A stretch of 12,640 bases of DNA from Actinomycetota bacterium (GTDB taxonomy: Bacteria > Actinomycetota > Actinomycetes > Nanopelagicales > Nanopelagicaceae): positions 1-12,640 of the forward strand of contig CANNDP010000022.1 in NCBI GenBank assembly GCA_947503395.1. Direction: 5' to 3'. Within the stretch, counting starts at the first letter, position 1. Every line of letters begins with the position of its first letter. Position numbers and translations under genes: made by a program. The notes under the pieces were generated by a model. The model saw nothing but the letters and a program-made list of their open reading frames with translations, was not told the DNA's origin and ran no database searches. Below, piece after piece: positions 6,376-12,640 of the stretch.

Positions 6376-7302
6376 ATGATGGCTATTGAAAATCAGATAA
6401 AGGATGATTTAGAGATTCAGGCTCGTTTAAAGCTTTTTAGCGTTATCGAGCCAGGCAGCATTAGCTGCTCGGTTGAGTTAAAACGTTACGGCGCAGTTGA
6501 ATTGGTAGAGCGAATTATTCATGGTCCTTATGAGAAGTTAGGTAGAGAATCTGAGGGGTATCGGCAGCTACTTCGAGATACTTCTATTGAGAAGCTTTGG
6601 GAGGAGATTGAAATTGCGGAAGCGAGATTTATTACTCCAAATTCAAAGCATTGGCCTATATCTCTAAATGACTTGAGCAATCCACCAATTGGCTTGATCA
6701 TTAAAGGAGCCAACTTGCCAGCACAATCTATCTCCATCGTTGGGACAAGAAAGCCCACGCTCTATGGAGCAAGAGTTGCTAGTGAATTTGCAAGCGGCTT
6801 TGCAGATCGTAATTGGGCGGTAATTAGTGGGGGAGCCTATGGAATAGACACTCATGCTCATCGTGGCTGCTTAGCTGCAGAGGGTTCAACATTTGCCGTT
6901 CTTGCATCTGGAGTATCAGTTAACTATCCAGCTGGAAACAATAAACTTTTCTCTGAATTACAAGAAAATGGCGCACTTATCTCTGAGGTAATGCCAAGTG
7001 TTGGAGCAAGAGCGGAGAGATTTTTAACTAGAAATAGATTAATTGCCGCTCTTTCAAAGGCAACCATCGTTATAGAAGCAGCATTTAGAAGTGGCTCTCT
7101 TAGAACTGCCCGTGATGCTGCCGAGATAATGCGCCCTGTCATGGCCGTTCCGGGACCAATTACCTCGCCCACTAGCGATGGTTGTCATCGCTTAATTGGT
7201 GAGCGATTAGCCGAGATAGTCACTTCAGTTCCAGATGCGCTTGAATTGATATTGCCAATCAGTGGCCAAAAGACGGGTACCCTTAGCGGTGATGACACAT
7301 AA
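6376..7302 (+). CDS. dprA: DNA-processing protein DprA/Smf
   Basis: Binds incoming single-stranded DNA and loads RecA during natural transformation. The 308 residues comprise a short N-terminal helical region and the Rossmann-type DprA core with IVGTRKPTLYG (121-131), ISGGAYGIDTHAH (150-162), GVSVNYPAGN (179-188), RFLTRNRLIAALS (215-227) and EAAFRSGSL (234-242). After the core only about 35 residues remain, so the C-terminal winged-helix (DML1-like) domain seen in many homologues is absent. Two ATGs stand in tandem at 6376 and 6379; the first lies 6 bases after TATTCT. The last 11 bases overlap the era start. The family call is certain; a transformation role is inferred. Confidence 0.95.
   Translation: MMAIENQIKDDLEIQARLKLFSVIEPGSISCSVELKRYGAVELVERIIHGPYEKLGRESEGYRQLLRDTSIEKLWEEIEIAEARFITPNSKHWPISLNDLSNPPIGLIIKGANLPAQSISIVGTRKPTLYGARVASEFASGFADRNWAVISGGAYGIDTHAHRGCLAAEGSTFAVLASGVSVNYPAGNNKLFSELQENGALISEVMPSVGARAERFLTRNRLIAALSKATIVIEAAFRSGSLRTARDAAEIMRPVMAVPGPITSPTSDGCHRLIGERLAEIVTSVPDALELILPISGQKTGTLSGDDT
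7278..7291 (+). promoter_or_regulatory. era: Possible internal promoter of era
   Basis: TACCCT (7278-7283), inside the end of dprA, fits TANNNT and lies 8 bases before the era ATG, as expected for a leaderless transcript. There is no convincing Shine-Dalgarno sequence, which makes an own promoter plausible, but read-through from dprA cannot be excluded. Confidence 0.3.
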
Positions 7303-8215
7303 AGCTGCCTTTGTTGCAATTGTTGGCAGGCCCAATACTGGAAAATCAACACTTGTAAATGCTTTAGTTGGCGAGAAAATTGTTATTACCTCGCATCATC
7401 CAAATACCACGAGAAACGCGATACGAGGAATTGTTACCCGTCCTGACTTCCAATTAGTAGTAGTTGATACCCCTGGAGTTCATAAGCCAAAAACACTTCT
7501 TGGAGGGGCTCTTAATTCAATAGTTAATGAGAATATGGAATCTGTTGATGCAATTGTGCTCTGCATTCCTGCAGTTGAGGCAATAGGAGCAGGTGATTTA
7601 TTTATCGCCAAAGAGATGGCGCGCCATCGAAGCGCTAAAAAGATTTGCGCAATAACAATGATTGATATGGCCAAGAAAGCTCTAATGCCTGAGCAATTGA
7701 TAGCTGCAAGTAAGTTAGCTGAGGATGCTGGCTTTACATGGGATGAAGTAGTTCCTTTATCTGCGAAAACTGATGATCAAGTTCAATTGCTTATGGATCT
7801 GCTTGCAAAATATGCCCCAGAGTCCCCACCTTTTTATCCTGCTGATATGAGCTCTGATCAGGAGCTAAATACTCAGATTGCTGATCTAATTAGAGAGGCA
7901 GCCATTGAAGATGTTTTTGAAGAAGTACCCCACTCAATTGCAGTCATAATCGATGAGATCTCCGAGCGTGATAAGCGAGTGGAGGGTGATACTCCATTTT
8001 TTGATATTCATGCATCAATTATTGTTGAACGAGATAGTCAGAAGGCGATAATCATTGGCCATAAGGGAGAGAGACTGAAGCAAGTAGGAACTGTGGCAAG
8101 AGGTGAGATTGAAAAGAAGTTAAAGGCTCGAGTATTTCTTGGTCTTCATGTAAAAGTTATGGCTAATTGGCAGAGCGACTCTAAGGCTTTACTTAAGTTG
8201 GGATTTACCCGGTAA
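7292..8215 (+). CDS. era: GTPase Era
   Basis: Ras-like GTPase with a KH RNA-binding domain that helps mature 16S rRNA and assemble the 30S subunit. The protein is 307 residues from the ATG at 7292; an in-frame GTG at 7262 would add ten residues lying inside dprA and before the P-loop region, so it is not preferred. G1 is GRPNTGKST (12-20), G2 lies around TTRNAIRG (39-46), G3 is DTPG (59-62) and G5 is SAK (157-159). G4, normally N/T-K-x-D, reads TMID (122-125), lacking the lysine. The C-terminal KH motif is IIGHKGERLKQVG (254-266). The start overlaps dprA by 11 bases, and the end overlaps the convergent EamA gene by 11 bases. The usual downstream recO and uppS are not here. Confidence 0.95.
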   Translation: MTHKAAFVAIVGRPNTGKSTLVNALVGEKIVITSHHPNTTRNAIRGIVTRPDFQLVVVDTPGVHKPKTLLGGALNSIVNENMESVDAIVLCIPAVEAIGAGDLFIAKEMARHRSAKKICAITMIDMAKKALMPEQLIAASKLAEDAGFTWDEVVPLSAKTDDQVQLLMDLLAKYAPESPPFYPADMSSDQELNTQIADLIREAAIEDVFEEVPHSIAVIIDEISERDKRVEGDTPFFDIHASIIVERDSQKAIIIGHKGERLKQVGTVARGEIEKKLKARVFLGLHVKVMANWQSDSKALLKLGFTR

Positions 8216-9083
8216 CTACTGGGGTTTCAGACTTTTTGCTAGCAAAATAAGAACCGATTAATACCAAAGGAAGACCAATAGTAATAGCTAGCGTCAACTT
8301 TTCATTGAGAATTATGATTCCAAGAATGACAGCAACTGCAGTATTTGGATAAACCACAAGAGAAGCCCTTGCCGGACCAATTTCTTTTAAGACCATAAAG
8401 AAAATCCAGAAAGCAAGACCTGTTGAGAAGATTCCAAGCGCAGCGGTTGCGCTGATAGCTTCTAATGATGGACTCTGAGTTGGCAAGTTAAAGGCCGCAA
8501 ATGGAGCAAAGAAAACAAGAGCAATAAGCATCGATAATCCATTAATTGCAACCCCAGAGATTTGGGGAGCACGTCTAGTAATCATATTTACTGCCCAGGC
8601 ATATGAGATAGATGCAACCAATACCATTGCAATTGCGATCGCGCTATCAAAGTCGTTTAAGGATTCAATACCCACAAGTAATGCCACGCCTAACAACCCC
8701 ATAGCAATACCAAAAATCCTGGTGCGATGAGCTGCCGTCGAATCACCGCTGTGATGAGCAAAGAGCGTTGCCCAAATTGGAACTGTTGAAACCAAGAGCG
8801 CCACCAATCCCGATGAGAGATCTCTTTGCGCGGTAGTAATTAAATACCAAGGAATTACCATTTCAAGAACTGAGTAGAGCAAAATATATGGCCAATACTT
8901 AAGAGCTGGCCGGATAGATTTTTCATATAGAGCTACTGGAATCAAGAGAAGGGCTCCAATAGCAAGGCGAGCAAAAACAATTACTGGAGTTGAAAGCTCT
9001 TCAACTGCAACTTTCATAAATAAGTAGGGAACTCCCCATAGCAAACCAACAAGGGCAAAGAGCGCCCAACCTTTACGTGACAT
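8205..9083 (-). CDS. EamA-family (DMT superfamily) transporter
   Basis: Integral membrane protein of 292 residues with about ten hydrophobic helices in two repeated EamA halves. The first half begins LFALVGLLWGVPYLFMKVA (8-26). The second contains LVASISYAWAVN and LGIFSTGLAFWIFF, then the typical ARASLVVYPNTAVAVILGI ending. Family members export amino acids, nucleobases or other metabolites; the substrate here is unknown. The ATG at 9083 directly follows the TAA of the upstream glycosyltransferase gene (TAAATG), so the two are almost certainly one transcription unit with coupled translation. The 3' end overlaps era by 11 bases. Confidence 0.9.
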   Translation of the reverse strand: MSRKGWALFALVGLLWGVPYLFMKVAVEELSTPVIVFARLAIGALLLIPVALYEKSIRPALKYWPYILLYSVLEMVIPWYLITTAQRDLSSGLVALLVSTVPIWATLFAHHSGDSTAAHRTRIFGIAMGLLGVALLVGIESLNDFDSAIAIAMVLVASISYAWAVNMITRRAPQISGVAINGLSMLIALVFFAPFAAFNLPTQSPSLEAISATAALGIFSTGLAFWIFFMVLKEIGPARASLVVYPNTAVAVILGIIILNEKLTLAITIGLPLVLIGSYFASKKSETPVVTG

Positions 9084-10250
9084 TTACTTTATTAGACTCC
9101 GATATAACTCGATGGTGGCTTTGGCAACCTTATCCCATCCGAAGTGCTCAATTGCGCGGATTCGCCCTGCTTGACCGTATTTAACAGATAGTGATTTATC
9201 TGACATTAATCTATTGATTGCAGATGCAAGAGCGTCTTCAAATTCTGATGAATTAGGTGAGTAATCAACCAATAATCCAGTTTCATTATCAACTACAACC
9301 TCAGGAATACCACCAACTTTTGATGCCACAACTGCGGTCTCACAGGCCATCGCCTCTAAATTAACAATTCCTAGCGGTTCATAGATTGATGGACAGAGAA
9401 ATACTTGAGCTCCGGTAAGAAGGGCGGTTAATTCATCACGATCTAGCATCTGCTTTATCCAGATGATATTTCCACGCTGCTTTGATAGCTCTGCAATGAG
9501 TTGCTCAACTTCAGCACCGATTGCTGGCTCATCGGGAGATCCTGCAGCAAGGACTAGAGAGTAATCTTTAGGAACTTGTTGCCAAGCACGGAGTAAGTGT
9601 GCAAGGCCTTTCTGTCTTGTTATTCTTCCAACAAATAAAGCATAGGGTGAATTGATCCCATACTTTTTTAATACTTCTAATTTCGGATTAGGGGCAAAGG
9701 CTTTAGTATCAATTCCATTTCTGATTGTCATAACTTTATCCCTACTTATCTCAGGATAAGCCTTCAAAACATCTGCTCTCATGCCATCGCTAACTGCGAT
9801 GATGGCAGATGCGCTCTCATAGGAAATCTTTTCTGCCCAGGATGAAATTTGATATCCGCCACCTAGCTGTTCAGCTTTCCAGGGACGTAGTGGTTCCAGA
9901 GAGTGGGCGGTAATGACATGGGGAATTCCAAATATTTTCATCGCCAAGTAACCAGCTAGATTGGCATACCAAGTATGAGAGTGCGCGACATCCATACCCT
10001 TTAGATTTTTGGCAATATCGCTATCAAGTAACAGGGTTTGCAGCGCTGGATTTATCGTAGAAAACTCTTTGGTTAGCTGGTAGTTGGTGGCATCACTTCT
10101 TGCTCCACCGAAGCAATGAACGAAACTCTCGATCTCTCCGCTCTGATTTAAGGCAGAGACTAGGTTTGCAATATGAACTCCGGCACCACCGTAGATCTCA
10201 GGGGGCCACTCACGAGTAATCATGGCTACTTTCACCTTAGCGCCGCTCAC
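9084..10250 (-). CDS. glgA: GT4 glycogen synthase, Corynebacterium type / alpha-maltose-1-phosphate synthase (GlgM-like)
   Basis: ADP-glucose-using GT-B glycosyltransferase of 388 residues. The N-terminal MITREWPPEIYGGAGVHIAN (10-29) and ITAHSLEPLRPWK (113-125) are typical of the actinobacterial family. The C-terminal domain has VGRITRQKG (207-215) and the E-x7-E motif EPLGIVNLE (291-299). In mycobacteria the homologue divergent from glgC is GlgM, which makes maltose-1-phosphate for the GlgE route; many databases label the family glgA. The GTG at 10250 lies 8 bases after GATACT (10264-10259), fitting a leaderless start. An in-frame GTG at 10235, with AGGTGAG about 10 bases upstream, would give the family-typical V-K-V-A-M-I-T-R-E start. 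The EamA gene follows with no gap. Confidence 0.9.
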   Translation of the reverse strand: MSGAKVKVAMITREWPPEIYGGAGVHIANLVSALNQSGEIESFVHCFGGARSDATNYQLTKEFSTINPALQTLLLDSDIAKNLKGMDVAHSHTWYANLAGYLAMKIFGIPHVITAHSLEPLRPWKAEQLGGGYQISSWAEKISYESASAIIAVSDGMRADVLKAYPEISRDKVMTIRNGIDTKAFAPNPKLEVLKKYGINSPYALFVGRITRQKGLAHLLRAWQQVPKDYSLVLAAGSPDEPAIGAEVEQLIAELSKQRGNIIWIKQMLDRDELTALLTGAQVFLCPSIYEPLGIVNLEAMACETAVVASKVGGIPEVVVDNETGLLVDYSPNSSEFEDALASAINRLMSDKSLSVKYGQAGRIRAIEHFGWDKVAKATIELYRSLIK

Positions 10251-10274
10251 CTGCCAAGAGTATCGTTAGACATA
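10250..10274. promoter_or_regulatory. Putative overlapping divergent promoters, glgA and glgC
   Basis: Plus strand: TATCGT (10261-10266) stands 7 bases before the glgC ATG. Minus strand: GATACT (10264-10259) stands 8 bases before the glgA GTG. The two hexamers share four base pairs, and both genes would be leaderless. Only 23 bases separate the start codons, so the -10 boxes cannot lie elsewhere unless promoters sit inside the opposing genes. Confidence 0.5.
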
Positions 10275-11497
10275 TGGCCCGCTTAGATCTCCCATTAGGA
10301 ATAGTGCTCGCTGGCGGCGAGGGTAAGCGTTTGATGCCATTAACTGCTGATAGAGCAAAGCCGGCAGTTCCTTTTGGTGGCTCTTATCGTTTAGTTGATT
10401 TCGTTCTCTCAAATCTTGTCAATGCAGGTTTTTTAAGGATTGCAGTTCTTACGCAGTATAAATCTCATTCCCTTGATAGACATATAACTACTACTTGGAG
10501 AATGTCGACACTACTTGGAAATTACATCACTCCTGTTCCAGCGCAGCAGAGACTTGGTCCTCGTTGGTATACCGGAAGCGCTGATGCAATTTTGCAGAAT
10601 TTCAATTTAATCCATGATGAGAACCCAAAACATGTGATTGTCTTTGGCGCAGATCACGTTTATCGCATGGATCCAAATGCAATGTATCTAAGTCACTTGG
10701 AAAGCGGAGCTGGGGTAACAGTTGCCGCAATTCGAGTAAAGCGATCAGAGGCATCAGAATTTGGAGTTATCGAACTTGATGCTGATGGGGTTACTATAAA
10801 AGCGTTTCATGAAAAACCTAAAGATCCTCCAGCTATGCCAGGTCATCCTGATTTATGTTTGGTTTCCATGGGTAATTACATCTTCCGTCGCGACGCAATG
10901 GAAGAGGCCCTGATACTTGACTCGGAAGATGTTGACTCTCGTCATGACTTAGGCGCGAACATCATTCCGGCTATGACAAGAGCGGGCCTTGCAAAAGTTT
11001 ATGACTTTGCAAATAATGTTGTTCCAGGTGAGACTGAGCGTGACAAAGGTTATTGGCGTGATGTAGGAAGTATCGATAGTTATTTTGATGCACATATGGA
11101 TTTAGTTTCGCCGCTACCTATTTTTAATCTCTATAACCGACAGTGGCCAATTCTCACCAATCCACCATCGCTGCCGCCAGCAAAATTTTCAGAACGAGGA
11201 ATTGCCTTTGATTCAGTTGTTGGCGCGGGATCAATTATCTCTGGTGGTGAATTGCGTAGAACCGTTGCCTCCTATGATGTTTATGCTGGCCGTGACTCTG
11301 TCGTTGAGAGCTCAGTGCTTATGCCAGCGGTGCGAATAGGGGATGGAGCCCGGGTTAAAAACGCAATCTTGGATAAGAATGTAATCGTTGAACCTGGGGC
11401 CAGTATTGGATTTGATTTAGAGAGAGATCGCCAGCGCTTCACAGTTTCACCTGGCGGAATAGTTGTAGTTGGAAAAGGCGTAGTAGTTACGCGGTAA
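10274..11497 (+). CDS. glgC: Glucose-1-phosphate adenylyltransferase (ADP-glucose pyrophosphorylase)
   Basis: Makes ADP-glucose and PPi from glucose-1-phosphate and ATP, the committed step of bacterial glycogen synthesis. The 407 residues include the nucleotide-binding start GIVLAGGEGKRLMPLT (9-24) with AKPAVPFGG (28-36), YTGSADAILQN (99-109), VFGADHVYRMD (123-133) and FGVIELD (163-169), then FHEKP (178-182). From about residue 290 a left-handed beta-helix domain follows, with hexapeptide-like VVGAGSIISGGELRR, VLMPAVRIGDGARVKNAI and NVIVEPGASIG. The length and N-terminus match actinobacterial GlgC, which supports the ATG at 10274. It diverges from the ADP-glucose-consuming synthase gene, as in mycobacteria. 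Confidence 0.96.
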   Translation: MARLDLPLGIVLAGGEGKRLMPLTADRAKPAVPFGGSYRLVDFVLSNLVNAGFLRIAVLTQYKSHSLDRHITTTWRMSTLLGNYITPVPAQQRLGPRWYTGSADAILQNFNLIHDENPKHVIVFGADHVYRMDPNAMYLSHLESGAGVTVAAIRVKRSEASEFGVIELDADGVTIKAFHEKPKDPPAMPGHPDLCLVSMGNYIFRRDAMEEALILDSEDVDSRHDLGANIIPAMTRAGLAKVYDFANNVVPGETERDKGYWRDVGSIDSYFDAHMDLVSPLPIFNLYNRQWPILTNPPSLPPAKFSERGIAFDSVVGAGSIISGGELRRTVASYDVYAGRDSVVESSVLMPAVRIGDGARVKNAILDKNVIVEPGASIGFDLERDRQRFTVSPGGIVVVGKGVVVTR

Positions 11498-11522
11498 TTT
11501 CATTGTTAATTTTGCAATGCGC

Positions 11523-11528
11523 TAGAAT
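11523..11528 (+). promoter_or_regulatory. Putative -10 of the phosphofructokinase gene
   Basis: TAGAAT is a near-consensus -10, predicting a transcript start near 11535 and a leader of about 48 bases. Unlike its neighbours, this gene has a clear Shine-Dalgarno GGAG (11571-11574) 8 bases before the ATG. The -10 overlaps the left arm of an inverted repeat. No good -35 box at 17 bases is seen. Confidence 0.45.
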
Positions 11529-11552
11529 CTGCTCCTGAGTCAGAGCTGATTC
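11525..11552. repeat. Inverted repeat over the -10/start region of the phosphofructokinase gene
   Basis: The arms GAATCTGCTC (11525-11534) and GAGCTGATTC (11543-11552) pair at 9 of 10 positions (one T-T mismatch) around an 8-base centre that itself contains TGAGTCA. The position over the predicted -10 and +1 would suit a repressor operator. As RNA it could form a hairpin at the 5' end of the mRNA or after glgC. No T-run follows, so a standard terminator is unlikely. Confidence 0.5.
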
Positions 11553-11582
11553 AAATCCATTTATCTAATCGGAGTTATTCAT

Positions 11583-12608
11583 ATGCGTTTCGGAGTCCTT
11601 ACAGGTGGCGGAGATTGTCCCGGACTTAATGCAGTCATTAGAGCGGTTGTACGTAAGGGCGAAAAAGAATATGGCTATGAGTTCATCGGTTTTCGCGATG
11701 GTTGGAAAGGTCCGCTAGAGGGGCTTACGATGCCGCTAAATATTGCGGCAACTCGAGGAATTCTGCCACGAGGTGGAACAATTCTTGGATCATCTCGCAC
11801 TAATCCTTTTAAGATTGAAAATGGCGTAGAGCGCATCAAAGAAAATCTTGCCAAGATGAATGTCGATGCTCTAATTGCAATTGGCGGAGAAGATACTTTA
11901 GGGGTCGCTACAAAATTAGATGCCTTAGGTGTAAAAGTTATTGGAGTACCTAAGACCATCGATAATGATTTGAATAATACTGATTACACATTTGGTTTTG
12001 ATACTGCCGTAAATATCGCAGTTGAAGCAATTGATCGTCTTCACACCACTGCAGAGTCACATCACCGCGCACTTATTGTGGAAGTTATGGGAAGACATGC
12101 GGGCTGGATTGCGCTGCATTCCGGACTTGCCGGCGGAGCTTCATGCATTCTCATTCCTGAAGTTCCCTTTGATATCGACAAAGTTTGCTCATATGTGAAA
12201 TCTAGATTTGAACAATCTTATGCTCCTATTTTGGTAGTGGCAGAGGGAGCTCTTCCTAAAGATGGCGATTTAATTACTAAAGATTCCACCAAAGATGCTT
12301 TTGGCCATGTCAAACTTTCAGGAATTGGTGAGTGGCTAGCTAATGAGATTGAAAAGCGCACCGGAGCAGAGGCGCGCACCTCAATTCTTGGCCATATTCA
12401 ACGAGGGGGAACGCCAACAGCATTTGATCGAGTTCTGGCAACGCGCTTTGGCCTTCATGCCATAACTGCGGCTCATGAAGGAGATTGGGGCAAAATGGTG
12501 GCACTTCATGGAACGGCAATTAAGCGAGTTCCACTGGCCTCAGCTACTGAGAAGTTAAAGACTGTAGATCCAGCCCTACTAGCAGAGGCAGAAGTTTTCT
12601 TCGGATAA
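11583..12608 (+). CDS. pfp: 6-phosphofructokinase, probably pyrophosphate-dependent
   Basis: Phosphorylates fructose-6-phosphate to fructose-1,6-bisphosphate in glycolysis; 341 residues of the actinobacterial PFK type. The N-terminus is FGVLTGGGDCPGLNAVIR (3-20). The donor-site motif is GGEDT (101-105), with Asp at 104, and PKTIDND (123-129) has Lys at 124 and the catalytic Asp127. In this family Gly104 marks ATP enzymes and Asp104, especially with Lys124, marks PPi enzymes, which also work in reverse. Substrate blocks MGRHAGWIALHSGLAGG (169-185), VVAEGA and LGHIQRGGTPTAFDR are intact. The ATG has a good Shine-Dalgarno sequence. It follows glgC by 85 bases on the same strand. If donor use differs from this reading, the symbol would be pfkA. 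Confidence 0.92.
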   Translation: MRFGVLTGGGDCPGLNAVIRAVVRKGEKEYGYEFIGFRDGWKGPLEGLTMPLNIAATRGILPRGGTILGSSRTNPFKIENGVERIKENLAKMNVDALIAIGGEDTLGVATKLDALGVKVIGVPKTIDNDLNNTDYTFGFDTAVNIAVEAIDRLHTTAESHHRALIVEVMGRHAGWIALHSGLAGGASCILIPEVPFDIDKVCSYVKSRFEQSYAPILVVAEGALPKDGDLITKDSTKDAFGHVKLSGIGEWLANEIEKRTGAEARTSILGHIQRGGTPTAFDRVLATRFGLHAITAAHEGDWGKMVALHGTAIKRVPLASATEKLKTVDPALLAEAEVFFG

Positions 12609-12640
12609 TTGGCCGACGCCGATTGCCCTAAGTTGCCTAC
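12609..12640. other. Window end, no feature recognised
   Basis: The 32 bases after the phosphofructokinase stop codon contain no start codon with context, no hairpin with a T-run and no recognisable motif. Confidence 0.4.

Noticed and set aside
6528..7172. Three minus-strand frames inside dprA
   Set aside because: Antisense shadows overlapping the conserved DprA core.
7262..7291. GTG start for era ten codons upstream
   Set aside because: It falls within dprA without a ribosome site; the ATG at 7292 gives the normal short N-terminus before the P-loop.
7480..7674. Minus-strand 64-residue frame inside era
   Set aside because: Antisense shadow of the GTPase domain.
11525..11552. glgC terminator
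   Set aside because: The stem is good, but no T-run follows on either side; kept instead as an inverted repeat of unknown role.
11675..11959. Minus-strand 94-residue frame inside the phosphofructokinase gene
   Set aside because: Antisense shadow of conserved PFK sequence; no start signals.
1..12640. CRISPR array, insertion sequence, phage genes, tRNA or rRNA
   Set aside because: No spaced direct repeats, transposase motifs, attachment-site repeats or RNA gene signatures were seen; gene content is core metabolism and housekeeping with even composition.

Overview
The window is a dense stretch of a chromosome with about 42-45% G+C (estimated by eye). It probably belongs to a streamlined, low-GC actinobacterium, and the freshwater Nanopelagicales (acI; Planktophila/Nanopelagicus-like) are the best guess. 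The evidence is a SepH (DUF3071) cell-division gene, a Corynebacterium-type GT4 glycogen synthase divergent from glgC, an actinobacterial-type phosphofructokinase, and rplS-lepB-rnhB synteny. Spacers are very short and many start codons lie 6-11 bases after a -10-like hexamer, as expected for leaderless mRNAs. I see no mobile element, CRISPR array, tRNA or rRNA.

Layout. Bases 1-332 (minus) hold the 5' part of psuG, a pseudouridine-5'-phosphate glycosidase. Divergent from it is an alkaline-phosphatase-superfamily phosphodiesterase (about 364-1464, plus). This gene converges, with a 5-base gap, on sepH (minus), which lies downstream of an MFS permease (minus, start near 3555). An inositol-monophosphatase-family gene diverges from the permease (3582-4358). 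A 131-base spacer with possible leader structure precedes the housekeeping run rplS-lepB-rnhB-dprA-era (4490-8215, plus). Several genes that usually sit in this run in other actinobacteria (DUF2469, yraN, comM-like) are missing. era converges with, and overlaps by 11 bases, an EamA permease (minus). That permease directly abuts a GT4 glycogen/maltose-1-phosphate synthase gene (minus). glgC diverges from the synthase gene (plus), followed by a phosphofructokinase whose key residues (Asp104, Lys124) indicate pyrophosphate rather than ATP as phosphoryl donor.

How the genes fit together. The right third is a carbon-storage and upper-glycolysis block. GlgC makes ADP-glucose and releases PPi, the GT4 enzyme uses ADP-glucose, and a PPi-dependent PFK could reuse the PPi. 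The middle is translation, secretion, RNA/DNA maintenance and ribosome assembly. The left is salvage, phosphate metabolism and cell division.

No obviously new multi-gene system is present. The most notable signals are regulatory. All three divergent gene pairs (332/364, 3555/3582, 10250/10274) have opposite-strand -10-like hexamers that overlap each other, so each pair may share one two-way promoter, mostly with leaderless starts. Other points worth a second look are an Era GTPase whose G4 motif reads T-M-I-D instead of N/T-K-x-D, a strong inverted repeat on the -10 of the PFK gene, and an acidic tail on ribosomal protein L19.
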